DNA of 64,000 nt, taken from NCBI GenBank assembly GCA_045810625.1, contig JBJMVQ010000041.1, positions 1 through 64,000 of the forward strand, given 5' to 3'. Numbering within the stretch: the stretch's first letter is position 1; each line of letters starts with the position of its first letter. Of the stretch, positions 24,238 to 32,891 are shown piece by piece. Position numbers and translations under genes: made by a program. The notes beneath the pieces are model-generated. The model was not told the origin of the DNA, made no database searches, and saw nothing but the letters and a program-made list of their open reading frames with translations. The DNA comes from JACQFZ01 sp045810625. GTDB lineage: Bacteria; Pseudomonadota; Gammaproteobacteria; Acidiferrobacterales; Sulfurifustaceae.

Positions 24238-25202
24238 TCTATTCGCGCATCGTCGGTACCGGCAGTTATCTGCCGGCGCAAATCGTCACGAATCGGGACC
24301 TCGAGAAGAAGGTCGACACCTCGGATGAATGGATCGTAGAGCGCACCGGCATACGCGAACGTCGCGTCGCGGGCCCCGAGGAAACGACCTCGACGATGGC
24401 GTTGGAAGCGGCGCGTCGCGCGCTCGCGGCGGCACAGCTGCAGCCGCAAGACATCGATCTCATCATCGTCGCCACCACCACGCCGGACCTCGTATTTCCG
24501 GCGACCGCGTGTTTGCTGCAACGCGATCTCGGTATTTACGGTTGTCCCGCCTTCGACGTCCAGGCGGTATGCACGGGTTTCGTGTACGCACTCTCGATCG
24601 CCGATAAATTCATTCGTTCGGGCTCGACACGGCGCGCGCTGGTCGTCGGTGCTGAGACCTTCACCCGCATCCTCAATTGGAGCGATCGCGGCACCTGCGT
24701 GCTCTTTGGCGACGGCGCCGGCGCGGTCGTGCTCGCCGCTTCGGAGACGCCCGGTGTTCTTTCCTCGCATTTGCATGCGGATGGTCGATACATCGAGTTG
24801 CTGTACGTGCCGAGCGGCGTCTCGAAGTGTTACGACAAAGTCATCGCGGGCGAGGCATTCGTGTGCATGTCGGGCAGCGAAGTGTTCAAGCTGGCGGTGA
24901 ACGTATTGGGCCAGGTGGTCGACGAAGCGCTCGAAGCGAATGCAATGAAGCGTTCGGACGTCAAATGGCTGGTGCCCCATCAAGCGAACATCCGCATCAT
25001 CAACGCGATGGCGAAACGACTTGGGTTGCCGATGGAACGGGTCGTGGTCACGGTCGATCGCCATGGAAATACTTCCGCGGCCTCGATTCCACTGGCACTC
25101 GATGAAGCCGTGCGCGACGGCCGGATTGCTCGCGGCGACGTGATTCTGATGGAGGGTGTCGGCGGCGGTTTTACGTGGGGTTCGGTGCTCCTCAAGTATT
25201 GA
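24234..25202 (+). CDS. fabH: Beta-ketoacyl-ACP synthase III
   Basis: 322 residues. The catalytic triad is Cys in DVQAVCTGFVYAL (about residue 113), His in VPHQANIRI and Asn in HGNTSAASIPLAL. GVGGGFTWGSVLLKY closes the protein in the usual way. It condenses acetyl-CoA with malonyl-ACP to start fatty-acid synthesis. It is coupled to plsX by a 4-bp overlap. Confidence 0.95.
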   Translation: MIYSRIVGTGSYLPAQIVTNRDLEKKVDTSDEWIVERTGIRERRVAGPEETTSTMALEAARRALAAAQLQPQDIDLIIVATTTPDLVFPATACLLQRDLGIYGCPAFDVQAVCTGFVYALSIADKFIRSGSTRRALVVGAETFTRILNWSDRGTCVLFGDGAGAVVLAASETPGVLSSHLHADGRYIELLYVPSGVSKCYDKVIAGEAFVCMSGSEVFKLAVNVLGQVVDEALEANAMKRSDVKWLVPHQANIRIINAMAKRLGLPMERVVVTVDRHGNTSAASIPLALDEAVRDGRIARGDVILMEGVGGGFTWGSVLLKY

Positions 25203-25225
25203 GTGCGAAAAACTTCGAATTAGTC

Positions 25226-26176
25226 ATGAAACTCGCTTTCGTATTTCCCGGACAAGGTTCGCAATCCGTTGGGATGCTCGGCGCGCTCGCCGCCGAATAT
25301 CCGCAAGTTCGCGCGACGTTCGCCGAGGCGTCCGCAGCGCTCGGCTACGATCTGTGGTCGCTCGCTGCCGAAGGGCCCGAAGAGAAACTTGCGCTCACCG
25401 AAATCACGCAGCCGCTGATGCTCACCGCCGGTGTGGCGGTGTGGAGAACCTGGTGTGCTTTCGGCGGCGCCACGCCCATTCTCATGGCGGGTCACAGCCT
25501 CGGAGAGTACACCGCGCTGGTGTGCGCGGGCGCGTTCGACTTCTCCGAGGCGGTGCGGCTCGTTGCCGATCGCGCGCGTTACATGCAGGAAGCGGTTCCG
25601 CCGGGGCAGGGCGGCATGGCGGCGGTGCTTGGGCTGTCCGACGACGCGGTGCGCAACGTTTGCGCCGAGGCGGCGCAGGGAGAAGTGCTCGAGCCGGTCA
25701 ATTTCAATTCGCCCGCGCAGGTGGTTATCGCCGGCACGGCGGGCGCCGTCGCGCGCGCGATGGAACGCGCGAAGGCGGCCGGGGCCAAACGCGCCGTCAC
25801 GCTGGCGATGAGCATTCCGGCGCATTCTTCGCTCATGGCGCCGGCGGCGGATCGGCTCGCCGCGCGGTTGCAGTCGGTGACGGTCCGCGCGCCGATCATT
25901 CCCGTTATTCATAACGCCGACGTCGGGACCGCTGCGACGCCGGAGGCGATACGACGAATTCTCGTGCGACAGATCGCATCGCCCGTGCGCTGGGTCGAGA
26001 TCATCCAGAAGATGGCCGTCGAAGGCGTGCGCGCGGTGGTCGAATGCGGCCCCGGTAAAGTGCTGACCGGTCTGAACAAGCGCATCGCGCGAGACGTGCA
26101 GTGCTTCGCGGTCGAGGATCCCGCGGCGCTGAAAGACGTTGCGGCGGCGGTGAAAGCGATGGGAGAGGGGCAATGA
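25226..26176 (+). CDS. fabD: Malonyl-CoA:ACP transacylase
   Basis: 316 residues from ATG 25226 (MKLAFVFPGQGSQSVGMLG). The nucleophile is Ser in MAGHSLGEYTALVCAG near residue 92 and the His partner is in SIPAHSSLMAPA. GPGKVLTGLNKRI is the conserved C-terminal block. It loads malonyl groups onto ACP. Its stop overlaps fabG (ATGA). Confidence 0.95.
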   Translation: MKLAFVFPGQGSQSVGMLGALAAEYPQVRATFAEASAALGYDLWSLAAEGPEEKLALTEITQPLMLTAGVAVWRTWCAFGGATPILMAGHSLGEYTALVCAGAFDFSEAVRLVADRARYMQEAVPPGQGGMAAVLGLSDDAVRNVCAEAAQGEVLEPVNFNSPAQVVIAGTAGAVARAMERAKAAGAKRAVTLAMSIPAHSSLMAPAADRLAARLQSVTVRAPIIPVIHNADVGTAATPEAIRRILVRQIASPVRWVEIIQKMAVEGVRAVVECGPGKVLTGLNKRIARDVQCFAVEDPAALKDVAAAVKAMGEGQ

Positions 26177-26919
26177 GTGCGCTCGAAGGTGAAGTGGCTC
26201 TGGTGACAGGAGCAAGCCGGGGTATCGGCCATGCGATCGCGCTCGGGCTCGGTCGAAGCGGCGCATACGTCGTCGGCACTGCTACTTCAGGCCCCGGCGC
26301 AGAATCGATAACCAACTCTTTGAAAGAGCATGGAATTAAGGGGGACGGTCGAGTCCTGAACGTTACCGACGAGGGCGCCATTACGGGTCTTTTGGAGGAT
26401 ATGGAAAAGGGCCCCGGATACCCTACTATCCTCGTGAACAACGCCGGCATCACGCGGGACGGTTTGTTGCTCCGTATGTCGGAGTCCGATTGGGACGAAA
26501 TTCTGGACACGAATTTGAAATCGGTTTATCGAATGACGAAGGCGTGCCTGCGGTCGATGATGAAGGCACGCAAAGGTCGAATCATTAACATTACGTCGGT
26601 GGTTGCGGCGACCGGGAATCCGGGTCAGAGCAATTACGCGGCGGCGAAGGCAGGGATGATCGGATTTACACGTTCGTTGGCGCGCGAAGTTGGAAGCCGG
26701 AACATCACCGTCAACGCAGTGGCGCCGGGTTTCATCGACACCGACATGACGCGTGCGCTTCCGGAAGCGGCGCGGGAGGCACTGCTCGCGCAAATACCGT
26801 TGGGCCGCCTCGGCAGCGCCGACGAAGTTGCGCACGCGGTGGCTTTTCTCGCGTCACCGCAGGCGGCGTATATCACCGGAGCAACGCTACATGTCAACGG
26901 CGGTATGTATATGAATTGA
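26173..26919 (+). CDS. fabG: 3-oxoacyl-ACP reductase FabG
   Basis: 248 residues. The NADP motif is VTGASRGIGHAIA; NNAGITRD is present; the catalytic residues are Ser in NITSVVAATGNPG and Tyr-Lys in SNYAAAKAG. It ends with TLHVNGGMYMN, as usual for FabG. It performs the first reduction in each elongation cycle. Confidence 0.95.
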   Translation: MSALEGEVALVTGASRGIGHAIALGLGRSGAYVVGTATSGPGAESITNSLKEHGIKGDGRVLNVTDEGAITGLLEDMEKGPGYPTILVNNAGITRDGLLLRMSESDWDEILDTNLKSVYRMTKACLRSMMKARKGRIINITSVVAATGNPGQSNYAAAKAGMIGFTRSLAREVGSRNITVNAVAPGFIDTDMTRALPEAAREALLAQIPLGRLGSADEVAHAVAFLASPQAAYITGATLHVNGGMYMN

Positions 26920-27093
26920 CGAAGAAGAGCGCTGGACGAGGTTACGCTTGTGTGTTATCTATGCGGCCGCGTACGACTAGCAGCCGTCTTTCTACAGAAT
27001 CAGCCGCGCAGGCGGCATCCCACCCGAGTCCTCCGCTTGCAATTGAAAGCGGTATAGGCCGGAACGAGTCACACTTCGGAGGAACTGTTTGCC

Positions 27094-27330
27094 ATGAGCA
27101 GTGTTGAGGAGCGCGTCAAGAAGATTGTAGTGGAGCAGCTGGGGGTCAATGAAAGTGAAGTGACTCCTGATGCCTCCTTTGTGGATGATCTGGGCGCGGA
27201 TTCGCTGGATACCGTTGAGCTCGTGATGGCCCTCGAGGAGGAGTTCGATTGCGAGATTCCGGACGAAGAGGCCGAGAAGATTACGACCGTGCAACAAGCC
27301 ATCGATTACATCAACAAGCACACCCGCTGA
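27094..27330 (+). CDS. acpP: Acyl carrier protein
   Basis: 78 residues, acidic. The phosphopantetheine Ser is in DDLGADSLDTVELVMALEEE. GGAGGA at 27077-27082 is a good ribosome site. It carries the growing acyl chain and feeds FabH, FabF, PlsX, lipid A enzymes and others. It is preceded by a 174-bp spacer in which I see no gene. Confidence 0.96.
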   Translation: MSSVEERVKKIVVEQLGVNESEVTPDASFVDDLGADSLDTVELVMALEEEFDCEIPDEEAEKITTVQQAIDYINKHTR

Positions 27331-27354
27331 ACGCGTTCGCCGATTTCGCCTATA

Positions 27355-27390
27355 CCCGTGGAACGCGCCGCTGAGGCGTCGTTCCACGGG
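27355..27390 (+). promoter_or_regulatory. Hairpin in the acpP-fabF spacer
   Basis: Arms CCCGTGGAACG (27355-27365) and its exact complement (27380-27390), extended inside by CGCC/GGCG with one bulged base, make a stem of about 15 bp. No T-run follows, so it is more likely an mRNA-stabilising or processing element giving excess acpP message than a full terminator. Confidence 0.55.
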
Positions 27391-27429
27391 CAACTCCTAT
27401 CTGATTAGCTCGCGCGAGGATTCCGTCAC

Positions 27430-28668
27430 GTGACTCAACGCCGTGTCGTCGTTACCGGTCTCGGTGCCGTCTCTCCGGTCGGAATCGGGGTCGAAGAGAA
27501 TTGGCGCTCGATCGTCGCCGGCCGAAGCGGTATCGGCCGGGTCACACAGTTCGACGCGACCGGCTATCCTGCGGAAATCGCAGGCGAGGTCAAGAACTTC
27601 GAACCGACGAAATACGTCGGCGACAAGGAAGCGCGGCGCATGGATCGATTCTGCCATCTCGGCATGGCGGCGGGGATCGAAGCGTTCAAAGATTCCGGCA
27701 TCGAAGTGACCGAGGCCAACGCCGAACGCATCGGCGTGCACATGGGGTCCGGCTTCGGCGGGATCAGCACTGTCGAGGACACGACGCTCACGTGGAAGGA
27801 AAAGGGCGCGCGCCGCGTATCGCCGTTCTACGTCCCGATGTCGATCATCAACATGATCTCGGGTCATCTATCGATTCGTTACGGGCTCAAAGGTCCGAAC
27901 CTATCGATCGTCACCGCGTGCACAACATCAACGCACGCGATCGGCGACGCCGGGCGTCTGATCGAGTATGGCGACGCCGACATCATGATTGCCGGCGGCG
28001 CCGAAGCCGCGATCACGCCGACCAGCATAGCCGGTTTCGGCAACGCCAAAGCGCTGTCGGGACGCAATGACGACCCGGAGCGGGCGAGCCGGCCGTGGGA
28101 CGTCGATCGCGACGGTTTCGTATTGAGCGAAGGCGCGGCTGCCGTCGTGCTCGAGGAGTACGAGCACGCGAAGCGACGCGGCGCGCGTATCTATGCCGAG
28201 CTCATCGGTTTCGGCATGAGCGGCGATGCCTATCACATGACGAGCCCGCCGGAAGGAGGCGAGGGTGCGGCCCGCTGCATGCGGGTGGCGCTACGCAACG
28301 CGCGCCTCAATCCCAGCGACGTGCAGTACATAAATGCGCACGGCACGTCGACGCCGGTCGGCGATCTCGCCGAGACCCTTGCCGTCAAGGCCGCGTTTGG
28401 CGACTACGCGAAGCGCCTCGCGATCAGCTCTACCAAATCCATGACCGGTCACATGCTCGGTGCCGCGGGCGCAGTCGAGGCAGTTTACTCGGTGCTCGCG
28501 CTGTACCATCAGGTTGCACCGCCGACGATCAATCTCGTGAAGCCGAGCCCGGAGTGCGATCTCGACTATGTTCCCAACGCCGCGCGCGAGATGAAATTGA
28601 CCGTGGCGCTCTCGAATTCGTTCGGTTTCGGCGGGACTAACGGCACGCTCGTATTACGTAAGGTCTAA
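27430..28668 (+). CDS. fabF: Beta-ketoacyl-ACP synthase II
   Basis: 412 residues from GTG 27430. The Cys-His-His set is visible: IVTACTTSTHAIGDA, NAHGTSTPVGD and KSMTGHMLGAAGAVEAVY. The end NSFGFGGTNGTLV is canonical. It elongates acyl-ACP and controls unsaturated chain length with temperature in E. coli. The usual next gene in many gammaproteobacteria, pabC, is missing here. Confidence 0.95.
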   Translation: MTQRRVVVTGLGAVSPVGIGVEENWRSIVAGRSGIGRVTQFDATGYPAEIAGEVKNFEPTKYVGDKEARRMDRFCHLGMAAGIEAFKDSGIEVTEANAERIGVHMGSGFGGISTVEDTTLTWKEKGARRVSPFYVPMSIINMISGHLSIRYGLKGPNLSIVTACTTSTHAIGDAGRLIEYGDADIMIAGGAEAAITPTSIAGFGNAKALSGRNDDPERASRPWDVDRDGFVLSEGAAAVVLEEYEHAKRRGARIYAELIGFGMSGDAYHMTSPPEGGEGAARCMRVALRNARLNPSDVQYINAHGTSTPVGDLAETLAVKAAFGDYAKRLAISSTKSMTGHMLGAAGAVEAVYSVLALYHQVAPPTINLVKPSPECDLDYVPNAAREMKLTVALSNSFGFGGTNGTLVLRKV

Positions 28669-28691
28669 GCGGCGGCAACCGGTCGCCGTGT

Positions 28692-28715
28692 GGCGCCGCC
28701 CGCCCGGGCGGCGCC
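28692..28715 (+). terminator. Strong hairpin after fabF
   Basis: An 11-bp perfect GC-only stem (28692-28702 with 28705-28715) with a 2-base loop lies 23 bp after the fabF stop. It is followed by GGCGTGTAAAATC and lacks a T-run, so partial termination or transcript-end protection between fabF and mltG is more likely than full stop. Confidence 0.45.
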
Positions 28716-28782
28716 GGCGTGTAAAATCACCTATAGTTCGGCCGAGACGCAGTGATCCGCGCGTTCGCGCGGACGGAACGTC

Positions 28783-29847
28783 GTGCGGAGCATATCGTCG
28801 TTGCGGAGCAGGCTCAAAACGACCGTGTCGATCGCCATCGTCGCGGTTCTCGTGGCCGTCGGTGGCTACGCTGCGTGGACCTGGCGGCATCCGCTCCAAC
28901 CCGGTGAGGAAATCTTCGTCCTCAAGCCGGGAGCCACGCTGCGCGGATTGGCGCACCAGCTGCAGGAGCGCGGCGTTCTGCGCGAACCGTACACGTTCAC
29001 GTGGGTCGCCTACCTGACCGGACGCAGCCGCCAGCTGAAAGCGGGAGAATATCGCTTTCACGCGGGTATCACGCTCGGCCAATTGCTCGATCAAGTCGTC
29101 GCCGGTCGCGTCATCGAATATCCGCTGGTGTTCGTGGAAGGATGGACGTTTCGGCAAATGATGCACGAGCTCGACGCGGCGCCGAAGCTCGCACATACGC
29201 TGAGCGGACTGTCGCCAATGGAGGTTATGGCGCGTCTGGGTTACGCAGGGGAGCATCCGGAAGGCCGGTTTTTCCCCGACACCTACTACTACTCGATGGG
29301 CCATACGGATACGCAGGTGCTCAGTCGCGCCCATGAAAGAATGGAGGCGCTGCTGAAGGTCGAATGGGAGCGCCGCGCGCCGAACCTGCCGCTCAAGAAC
29401 ATGAATGAAGCATTGGCGCTCGCATCGATCGTCGAAAAAGAAACCGGCCGGCGGGAAGAACGTGCGATGATTGCCGCCGTCTTCATCAACCGTCTTCGTA
29501 AAGGGATGAAGCTACAGACGGATCCAGCGGTCATCTATGGCATGGGCGCGGCGTTCGACGGCAACATTCGCCTCAAGGACTTGCGGCGCGACACGCCGTA
29601 CAACACGTACACGCGTTCCGGGCTGCCACCGACGCCCATCGCGATGCCGGGGCGCGACGCGATTACCGCGACCTTGCATCCGGCCGACACGCCGGCGCTC
29701 TATTTCGTGTCGCGCGGAAACGGTACCCACGTTTTCTCGGCGACGCTGGCCGAGCACAACGCTGCGGTTAGCAAATATCAACTCGGCGGTCGTCCGTTTC
29801 CGCCGCCGGCCAAGCCGAACAACGCGGTGCGGGCTCCATCGAAATGA
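28783..29847 (+). CDS. mltG: Endolytic murein transglycosylase MltG (YceG-like)
   Basis: 354 residues. An N-terminal membrane helix (about 12-34) is followed by LysM-like and YceG domains. The catalytic Glu lies in ALASIVEKETGRREER, and FINRLRKGMKLQTDPAVIYG and NTYTRSGLPPTPI are family signatures. It cleaves nascent peptidoglycan strands near the inner membrane and may terminate glycan synthesis. It overlaps tmk by ATGA. Confidence 0.93.
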   Translation: MRSISSLRSRLKTTVSIAIVAVLVAVGGYAAWTWRHPLQPGEEIFVLKPGATLRGLAHQLQERGVLREPYTFTWVAYLTGRSRQLKAGEYRFHAGITLGQLLDQVVAGRVIEYPLVFVEGWTFRQMMHELDAAPKLAHTLSGLSPMEVMARLGYAGEHPEGRFFPDTYYYSMGHTDTQVLSRAHERMEALLKVEWERRAPNLPLKNMNEALALASIVEKETGRREERAMIAAVFINRLRKGMKLQTDPAVIYGMGAAFDGNIRLKDLRRDTPYNTYTRSGLPPTPIAMPGRDAITATLHPADTPALYFVSRGNGTHVFSATLAEHNAAVSKYQLGGRPFPPPAKPNNAVRAPSK

Positions 29848-30467
29848 CGCGCGGCCTGTTCATCACCCTCGAAGGCGGCGAAGGTGCGGGTAAGAGCACG
29901 CAGCTCGAGGCGATTCGCCGCTGGCTTGAAACAAAAGGACGGGAAGTCGTGGTGACGCGTGAGCCGGGCGGGACGCGCCTCGGTGAGCGCGTGCGCGACA
30001 TTCTGTTGCACTCGGACGGTGAGATCGATCCGACCGCGGAGGTGTTGCTCGTATTCGCCGCACGCGCGGAACACCTGCAGCGAGTGATACGACCCGCGCT
30101 CGCCGCGGGTAAGACGGTGCTCTGCGATCGATTCACCGACGCCACCTACGCCTATCAAGGGGGCGGACGCGGCGTTCCGGTCGAGCGCATCGCCGAAATC
30201 GAAGCATGGGTGCAGCAGGGGTTGCGCCCGGACATCACGTTACTGCTCGACGTTCCCGTGAACGTCGGACTCGATCGGGCGCAAAAACGCGGTGCCCCGG
30301 ATCGGTTCGAGCGCGAGCAGCGGGCATTCTTCGAGCGCGTGCGCGCGGCGTATCTCGCCGCGCACGCGCGTGAACCTCGGCGGATACGCCGAATCGACGC
30401 CAGTCGTCCCGCGTCCGACGTAACGGAGGCGATCATTGCGGCGCTGAAGGACGTCGTCGATGGCTGA
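29844..30467 (+). CDS. tmk: Thymidylate kinase
   Basis: 207 residues. P-loop LEGGEGAGKSTQLEAI, DR motif VVVTREPGGTRLGE, and VLCDRFTDATYAYQGGGRG identify dTMP kinase. The LID region has RGAPDRFEREQRAF. It phosphorylates dTMP to dTDP. It overlaps mltG and holB at its ends (ATGA and 8 bp), the conserved mltG-tmk-holB module. Confidence 0.95.
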   Translation: MTRGLFITLEGGEGAGKSTQLEAIRRWLETKGREVVVTREPGGTRLGERVRDILLHSDGEIDPTAEVLLVFAARAEHLQRVIRPALAAGKTVLCDRFTDATYAYQGGGRGVPVERIAEIEAWVQQGLRPDITLLLDVPVNVGLDRAQKRGAPDRFEREQRAFFERVRAAYLAAHAREPRRIRRIDASRPASDVTEAIIAALKDVVDG

Positions 30468-31437
30468 AGCGGCCGAAGAGCAAGCCTCCGGCGTTGCACC
30501 GGACCCCGCGTACCGCGAACGTTATCCGTGGCACGCTGACTTGTGGACGCGCCTCGTGCGCGATCCGGCACAACTTCCGCACGCGCTGCTGTTTCACGGT
30601 CCAATCGGCCTAGGCAAGCGTGCGTTCGCCTGGCGTTTTGCGCAGTATCTGCTTTGCAGTTCGCCGACAGCAGAGGGTGGGGCGTGCGGCAATTGCGTCA
30701 GCTGTCGCCGGTTCGCTGTCGGCACGCACCCGGATTTGCTTTCGGTCACGACGCTTGGCGACAGCACGACGATCACCGTGGATCAGGTGCGCATGATTCG
30801 CGACTTTGTCGCACTGAAGCCGCACACCGCCGCACGCAAGCTGGTCATCCTCGAGCCTGCCGAAGCCATGAACGTTAACGCCGCCAACGCGTTGCTCAAG
30901 GTGCTGGAGGAACCCCCGGCGGCCAGCGCTCTATTCTTAATTACCCCCGCGGCCGCCCGGCTGCCGGCCACGATCCGAAGCCGGTGCATTGCGCTTCCGT
31001 TCCGTGCACCCGAGGCGCAACCGGCGATCGATTGGCTGCGCGCACAGGGAGTAGACGAACCAGGTCCGCTCCTCGAAGCGGCGGGCGGTGCGCCGTTGCG
31101 GGCGTTGGCGCTCTCGCGGTCGGGCGAGGTGAAGGAGCGTGCCCAGGTGATGAAGGATATCCAAGCGCTGCGCAACGGAACCGAATCGCCCCTGTTGTGC
31201 GCAGGGCGATGGAAAAGCTACGGCGCGATGCGATGCCTGGAATGGTTTCAACAATATCTCGCCGCTCGTATCGCGACCGAAAGCGACCAAAAAAATACAA
31301 AACAACTTAAAGTGTTATTCCAGTTTTTCGATGTGATTTCTGAGGCGAAAGCGCTCAGCGCAAGTCCCCTCGACGAGACCCTTTTACTGGAGGACATGCT
31401 CCTCCAATGGTCCGATGTCGCGCGCCGAATAGGCTAG
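30460..31437 (+). CDS. holB: DNA polymerase III subunit delta'
   Basis: 325 residues. It has the clamp-loader AAA+ layout with a P-loop-like GPIGLGKRAFAWRFAQYLLC, a zinc module with CGNCVSCRRF, and the sensor region ANALLKVLEEPPAASALFLI. It is part of the clamp loader that places the beta clamp on DNA. The Lys in GLGKR is kept, though delta' does not hydrolyse ATP in E. coli. Confidence 0.92.
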   Translation: MAEAAEEQASGVAPDPAYRERYPWHADLWTRLVRDPAQLPHALLFHGPIGLGKRAFAWRFAQYLLCSSPTAEGGACGNCVSCRRFAVGTHPDLLSVTTLGDSTTITVDQVRMIRDFVALKPHTAARKLVILEPAEAMNVNAANALLKVLEEPPAASALFLITPAAARLPATIRSRCIALPFRAPEAQPAIDWLRAQGVDEPGPLLEAAGGAPLRALALSRSGEVKERAQVMKDIQALRNGTESPLLCAGRWKSYGAMRCLEWFQQYLAARIATESDQKNTKQLKVLFQFFDVISEAKALSASPLDETLLLEDMLLQWSDVARRIG

Positions 31438-31450
31438 ACTTAAGGGCGTT

Positions 31451-31837
31451 ATGGTCGACCTCTCGAACCCATCCCGTCCCCCGATTCGTGCCGTACCACC
31501 CCCGCGTCCGGGAGTCTTGTCGCTCGCGATCAAGGACAAGAGCGCGCTGTACGCGGCGTACATGCCGTTCGTAAAGGGCGGCGGGATTTTCATCCCGAAC
31601 ACCCGGCCGTACAAGTTAGGCGAAGAAGTATTTATGTTGCTCAGCCTCATGGAAAGCAAAGAAAAAATCCCCGTGGCCGGGCACGTCGTATGGATCACGC
31701 CGAAGGGCGCCCAAGGCGGCCGTACCGCGGGTATCGGCGTCCAGTTCAGCGAGAAGGATTCTGGGCTTGCGCGCAACAAGATCGAAGCCCTGCTCGGCGG
31801 CGCATTGAACTCGGATCGTCCGACGCACACAATGTGA
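31451..31837 (+). CDS. pilZ: PilZ domain protein, type IV pilus type
   Basis: 128 residues. The domain shows YMPFVKGGGIFIPNTRPYKLG, AGHVVWITPKGAQGGRTAGIGVQF, matching PilZ of type IV pilus assembly. The N-terminal RxxxR c-di-GMP motif is not evident, as in the founding PilZ. Downstream of holB is its usual place. It works with PilB and FimX-type proteins in pilus extension. Confidence 0.9.
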   Translation: MVDLSNPSRPPIRAVPPPRPGVLSLAIKDKSALYAAYMPFVKGGGIFIPNTRPYKLGEEVFMLLSLMESKEKIPVAGHVVWITPKGAQGGRTAGIGVQFSEKDSGLARNKIEALLGGALNSDRPTHTM

Positions 31838-31840
31838 GTT

Positions 31841-32629
31841 GTGTCGCCGCTCGTCGATTCGCACTGCCACCTCAATTTTGACGCGTTAATCTCCGATCTC
31901 CCCGCGGTTCTCGGGCGTGCCCGGGACAACGGGATCGGACACATGCTCTGCGTGTCCGTGACCATGGAAGCCTTTCCCCAGGTTCGTGAGCTGGCGCACG
32001 TGCATCCGCATATTTTTGCGTCCGTCGGCGTGCACCCGAACGAACGCGACGGCGCGGAGCCGACCGTGGAAGAGCTGGTGGCGCTCGCGGCGGATCCGCG
32101 AATCGTGGCGATCGGTGAAACCGGCCTCGACTACTACCGCAGCCAAGGCTCGCTCGACTGGCAGCACGAACGGTTCCGGCGTCACATCCGGGCCGCCCGG
32201 GCAAGCGGTAAGCCGCTCATAATCCACACGCGGGAAGCGTCGGCGGACACGCTGCGAATCATGGCCGAGGAGGGCGCGGGCGAGGTGGGCGGTGTCATGC
32301 ATTGCTTTACGGAGAGCCGAGAGGTGGCGCGCGCCGCGCTCGATCTCAATTTTTACATCTCGTTTTCCGGCATCGTCACCTTTCGCAACGCCGAACCGTT
32401 GCGCGAAGTTGCACGTGAAGTTCCTGCCGATCGATTGCTGGTCGAGACCGACGCGCCGTACCTGGCGCCGGTGCCGTTTCGGGGGAAGACCAACGAGCCG
32501 GCCTACGTGCGTCGTGTCGCGGAATGTGTCGCCGAGCTGCGCGGCGTTTCGTTCGAGGCGCTGGCGGAGCGGACGACGCGCAATTTTTTCACGCTCTTTG
32601 GCGCCGCGCAGCCGGTACTGCAAGGCTGA
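31841..32629 (+). CDS. tatD: TatD family metal-dependent hydrolase
   Basis: 262 residues from GTG 31841. Metal ligands appear in DSHCHLNF, GETGLDYY, IIHTREASADTL, MHCFTESREVA and VETDAPYLAPVP. It is a TIM-barrel deoxyribonuclease of the YcfH/TatD group. It is the last gene in the run from yceD; its end is followed by a repeat element that may stop transcription. Confidence 0.93.
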   Translation: MSPLVDSHCHLNFDALISDLPAVLGRARDNGIGHMLCVSVTMEAFPQVRELAHVHPHIFASVGVHPNERDGAEPTVEELVALAADPRIVAIGETGLDYYRSQGSLDWQHERFRRHIRAARASGKPLIIHTREASADTLRIMAEEGAGEVGGVMHCFTESREVARAALDLNFYISFSGIVTFRNAEPLREVAREVPADRLLVETDAPYLAPVPFRGKTNEPAYVRRVAECVAELRGVSFEALAERTTRNFFTLFGAAQPVLQG

Positions 32630-32636
32630 AAAATGG

Positions 32637-32879
32637 TTTTCACCGCAGAGGACGCGGAGGGCGCAGAGGAAGGCGAAAGTGAAGGTTAACCGCTACGTGC
32701 ACAAAGGACGTCAGGGGAGGCATTTCTCTTTCAACCCTTTGTGTGCTTAGCGGTTCGTCTCTTTTGCTTTTCTTGGCGTTCGCTGCAGTCGATTGAATTT
32801 CTTCGTTGCGCGCACTGAAACCATCGCAGAGCGAATCTTTTCTTGTTTTCCTCCGCGTCCTCTGCGTCCTCTGCGGTTA
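32637..32879. repeat. Inverted-repeat element of CGCRNAGGA type, tatD/acyl-CoA synthetase spacer
   Basis: It begins with a forward copy (about 32637-32671) and ends with a reverse copy (32846-32879), with 174 bp between, including weaker pieces (AAAGGACGTCAGGGG and TTGGCGTTCGC). It fills nearly all the 262-bp spacer between two convergent genes. The layout is the same as at 3848-4138. Confidence 0.8.
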
Positions 32880-32891
32880 CCCGATATTCCC

